Assembly: GCA_937863195.1 (NCBI GenBank)
Contig: CALMET010000004.1
Coordinates: 1-8,832, forward strand
Direction: 5' to 3'
DNA from: an uncultured bacterium
GTDB taxonomy: Bacteria > Patescibacteria > ABY1 > SG8-24 > 2-12-FULL-60-25
DNA length: 8,832 nucleotides
In this document: in pieces, positions 6,603 through 8,832 of the stretch
Layout of the letters: the number at the start of each line of letters is the position of its first letter
How positions within the stretch are numbered: position 1 is the stretch's first letter
Notes under the pieces: model-generated
Seen by the model: the letters and a program-made list of their open reading frames with translations, nothing else
Database searches by the model: none
What the model was told of the DNA's origin: nothing
Program-made: the position numbers and the translations under genes

Positions 6603-6855
6603 GAAACCGTCGAAAAAGAACCAGATCTGCGCCTTTAATCCTGACGAGGCACTCATAAATGCCACGGTTTTGGGTGAACGTGGTCAGATCGTCATCCCAA
6701 AAGAGATCCGCGCAAAACTCGGCTTTAAAGCCGGTGACCGCTTGGTCTTGATGCAAAATGGTGATGGGCCTCTGCTTGTCCTGCCTGCATCACAGCTGCA
6801 ATCAATGGTGATGGCCTTTTCAGACCGTGTCGCTTCTGCCTTGAAAAACGTGTAA
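6598..6855 (+). CDS. AbrB/MazE/SpoVT-family DNA-binding protein
   Basis: An 85-residue protein with a basic N-terminus (MKKPSKK) and one AbrB-type swapped-hairpin domain at about residues 20-65: ATVLGERGQIVIPKEIR (22-38), then KLGFKAGDRLVL (40-51) and a final strand PLLVLP (58-63). This is the canonical pattern of the family, which binds DNA as a dimer either as a transition-state type regulator or as an antitoxin. The rest is a short helix (about 65-83), probably for oligomerisation. No toxin ORF lies beside it; the next gene, 9 nt downstream, is an efflux adaptor, so a role as local transcriptional regulator of the exporter operon is more likely than a toxin-antitoxin role. The ATG has no Shine-Dalgarno and sits within a palindrome, with a strong -35 a short distance upstream. 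The DNA target is inferred. Confidence 0.9.
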   Translation: MKKPSKKNQICAFNPDEALINATVLGERGQIVIPKEIRAKLGFKAGDRLVLMQNGDGPLLVLPASQLQSMVMAFSDRVASALKNV

Positions 6856-6864
6856 ACTAACCCT

Positions 6865-8757
6865 ATGAACTTCTTGAAGAATCTGTTGAAAAACAAGTGG
6901 ACCTATATCATTCTTGCTGTCGTCTTTTTCGGCTGGCTTTTCTTTGGTCGCGGCGGTAGCAACTCCGTCTTTTATGAAACCGCAAAAGCCCAAAAAGGCG
7001 ATCTCGTTCGCACCGTTGAAGTAACGGGTGAAGTAAAGCCTGACTTGCGTTTGAGCCTCGGTTTTAAAAGCTCGGGCACCCTTGATCGCGTCGCGGTTAA
7101 AGTTGGTCAAAAGGTAAAACGCGGCGATCTTCTCGCTCAACTTGAATCCCGCGACCTTCGTTTTAGTGCCGAGCGTGCTCGTGCAGCGTTGGCGATCTCA
7201 GAAGCAAACTTAAATGCCCGTCTTGCTGGTGAAACTAAAGAGACCGTTGCTGTTGCACAAGCATCCGTTGATCAGGCAAAAGCTTCGTTCGATAAAGCAA
7301 ATGTCGATCTCACCCTCACAAAACAAAGTGTTGAGGACGAGTTTCGCCTCGCGCAAATCGCTTACGACAAAGCCGCTTCAGACATTAATAGCGGTGGTGC
7401 ATCGGCTGACCAATCAGTTATTACAGCACGCGTGAGCCTTGTAAGCGCCATGAAGGCTTCATTGGGTTCGATGCGCTCTGGTCTTACGGCAGGTGATGAG
7501 ATAATCGGTGTCGATAATGCGGCTGCCAACGATAATTATGAAAATGTCCTCGGTCTTTCAGATGTCACAGCAAAAGAAACAGCAAAGTATCAATACGAAG
7601 CAGCAAAAGTCGCTTTCAAGCTCGCTGAATCTTCGATCGCGGCGTTGAAGGATACTGACCCTGCGCTCTCATTCACCGAAGCTGGTGACAAAACCCAAGA
7701 TGCGATTGAAAAAGTCCAAGTCTATCTTGATTCGGTACAGCGTGTTTTGAATGCATCCATTACAAACACCTACCTGACTGAAGCATCATTGTCCGCAAAG
7801 CGTTCAAGTATTGATGGTCAGCGTTCTGCGGTGAGTGCACAACTCGGTGCGGTTGCTGGTGCTGTTGAGGGGTATCGTTCAGCGGCCTACGGTGTCACCA
7901 CCTCTAAAGCTCAGCTTGAAGCCGCCTTTAAGCAAGCTGAAGCAAACCTCTCGATCGCTGATCGCAATCGTGCAAACAAGGTAAAAACGGCTGAGACCAA
8001 CGTGATGATTCAGCAAGCGGCTTTGAATTCTGCTCAAGCAAATCTCGATGCTCGTAAAGCCGGTCCTCGTGCCGTTGATGTTGCAGGCCTTCGCGCCGCT
8101 GTATTAGATGCGCAGACCGCTTATGCTCAAGCATCTGAACGTCTTTCGGACGCGCAGATTATTGCACCGGCTGACGGTGTAATCACCGACATTGTCCCAA
8201 CGACGGGTGAATTGGTAAATCAGAGTGCAGCCGTTATTCGCATGGTGAGCAGCGAAGGATATGGGATCGAAGCGCTTGTACCAGAGTCTGATGTGACCTT
8301 GGTTGAGCCTGGTCAGTCGGTTGAGATTACCCTTGATGCATACGGCGATGCCGTGAAGTTCATCGGTACGGTCGTTGGCGAGAACGCTGATCAGACAAAA
8401 GTGCAAGACGCTATCTACTATAAAGTCTACGCAACGATTGATGTGGGTGAAAAAGACGTAAAACCTGGTATGACGGCTAATCTCACGATTACGACGGCAA
8501 GTCGCTCAAATGCGACCTTTGTGCCATCTCGTGCGTTACGTGATGCTGACGGCAAGCGTGAAGCGCGTGTCATCAAGGGTGCAACCATTGAGAATGTCGC
8601 GGTTGAAGTTGGTTTGCGTGCTGATGACAGCAAGAGCGAGATTTTGAGCGGTGTCGCCGAAGGCGAGCGCCTTATCTTACGCGAAGCGACGGCAGCAGAA
8701 TACGCCAAGCTTCCAGAAGACTCGCGCTTTGAAGAAAAGGGCGCAGCAAAAAAATAA
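6865..8757 (+). CDS. MacA/HlyD-type adaptor (membrane fusion protein) of an ABC exporter, with extended helical region
   Basis: The 630-residue protein has a short basic N-terminus, one membrane anchor (about 13-28) and an extracytoplasmic body. The first half of the lipoyl-like domain is at about 45-95 (GTLDRVAVKVGQKVKRGDLL at 71-90). A very long Ala/Gln-rich helical region runs from about 96 to 430, and the second lipoyl half, with APADGVITDIVPTTGELV, is at 434-451. A beta-barrel (about 457-545, ending VKPGMTANLTI) and a membrane-proximal domain (about 550-605, FVPSRAL, VEVGLRADD, GVAEGERLIL) follow. It partners a MacB-like ABC transporter, whose ATPase begins 2 nt after the stop. The family normally has about 370-450 residues; the excess lies in the helical region, which contains a non-coiled insert around 205-275 and repeated ANLxARxAG motifs at 104-112 and 392-400. 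Substrate unknown. No Shine-Dalgarno; translation is probably coupled to abrB. Confidence 0.92.
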   Translation: MNFLKNLLKNKWTYIILAVVFFGWLFFGRGGSNSVFYETAKAQKGDLVRTVEVTGEVKPDLRLSLGFKSSGTLDRVAVKVGQKVKRGDLLAQLESRDLRFSAERARAALAISEANLNARLAGETKETVAVAQASVDQAKASFDKANVDLTLTKQSVEDEFRLAQIAYDKAASDINSGGASADQSVITARVSLVSAMKASLGSMRSGLTAGDEIIGVDNAAANDNYENVLGLSDVTAKETAKYQYEAAKVAFKLAESSIAALKDTDPALSFTEAGDKTQDAIEKVQVYLDSVQRVLNASITNTYLTEASLSAKRSSIDGQRSAVSAQLGAVAGAVEGYRSAAYGVTTSKAQLEAAFKQAEANLSIADRNRANKVKTAETNVMIQQAALNSAQANLDARKAGPRAVDVAGLRAAVLDAQTAYAQASERLSDAQIIAPADGVITDIVPTTGELVNQSAAVIRMVSSEGYGIEALVPESDVTLVEPGQSVEITLDAYGDAVKFIGTVVGENADQTKVQDAIYYKVYATIDVGEKDVKPGMTANLTITTASRSNATFVPSRALRDADGKREARVIKGATIENVAVEVGLRADDSKSEILSGVAEGERLILREATAAEYAKLPEDSRFEEKGAAKK

Positions 8758-8759
8758 CT

Positions 8760-8832
8760 ATGTCGGCCTTGATTAAGGTTGAGAACATCACCAAGACCTA
8801 CGTGAACGAAGGTACTGAAACGGCCGTTCTTC
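8760..8832 (+). CDS. ABC transporter ATP-binding protein, MacB/LolD type, N-terminus only (3' end outside window)
   Basis: Only 24 codons lie in the window. The peptide begins MSALIKVENITKTYVNEG and continues TETAVL, the first strands of an ABC ATPase of the MacB/LolD/FtsE group. These enzymes have the pattern LI-x-V-xx-[LI]-x-K-x-Y followed by xxGxxxxxAL, with the aromatic A-loop Tyr (Y14) that stacks on adenine. The Walker A motif would follow beyond the window edge. The ATG is 2 nt after the adaptor stop, so it is in the same operon and should power export with that adaptor; a permease, fused or separate, is expected downstream. Whether it is a full MacB fusion or an ATPase alone cannot be seen. 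Confidence 0.82.
   Translation, partial: MSALIKVENITKTYVNEGTETAVL

Noticed and set aside
6598..6855. Toxin-antitoxin module based on the AbrB/MazE-type protein
   Set aside because: No toxin-like ORF adjoins it on either side; the flanking genes are queA and an efflux adaptor.
6853..6858. TAAACT 6 nt before the adaptor ATG as an internal leaderless promoter
   Set aside because: No acceptable -35 hexamer at 16-18 bp upstream and it coincides with the abrB stop codon; co-transcription with abrB is simpler.
1..8832. CRISPR array, tRNA genes, insertion sequences or phage genes
   Set aside because: Reading both strands I saw no regularly spaced repeats, cloverleaf-like segments, transposase or integrase motifs, or terminal inverted repeats with target duplications.

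Overview
The window reads as a chromosomal segment of a Candidatus Patescibacteria (CPR) bacterium, most likely a Parcubacteria-type lineage. This is inferred, not proven. The reasons are the gene content (GHL15-type putative glycoside hydrolase with FG-GAP repeats, a one-TM beta-sandwich surface protein with a DUF11-like C-terminal domain, and an AbrB-MacA-MacB type cluster), very tight gene packing, and start codons without Shine-Dalgarno sequences. TGA serves as an ordinary stop here (several genes end in it), so the UGA-Gly code of Gracilibacteria/Absconditabacteria does not apply. No tRNA, rRNA, CRISPR array, insertion sequence or transposase is visible.

Layout. (1) 1-5495, plus strand, a cell-surface/glycan gene run: the 3' part of a GT4 glycosyltransferase, a second complete GT4 glycosyltransferase overlapping it by ATGA, a secreted GHL15-like putative glycoside hydrolase with a C-terminal FG-GAP repeat region, and a membrane-anchored protein of unknown function. 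(2) 5483-6508, minus strand: queA, the tRNA queuosine-pathway ribosyltransferase-isomerase, converging on and overlapping the last surface gene by 13 bp. Each of these two genes has a terminator-like hairpin lying inside the other's coding sequence, 37 nt past its own stop. (3) 6509-6597: a compact divergent promoter region with direct and inverted repeats. (4) 6598-8832, plus strand: a small AbrB-type regulator, a large MacA/HlyD-type adaptor with an unusually long helical region, and the first 24 codons of a MacB/LolD-type ABC ATPase, spaced 9 and 2 nt apart as an operon.

How they fit together: the two glycosyltransferases probably build a surface glycan or glycoconjugate. The secreted hydrolase and the anchored beta-rich protein probably act on or present material outside the membrane. 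The AbrB-exporter cluster is a separate envelope transport module that may regulate itself through the repeats at the abrB start. queA is a housekeeping tRNA modification gene between the two modules. Nothing here amounts to a clearly new defence or mobile system. The most unusual points are the reciprocal nested terminators, the repeat-rich abrB operator, the long adaptor with an internally repeated segment, and the uncharacterised surface protein pair.
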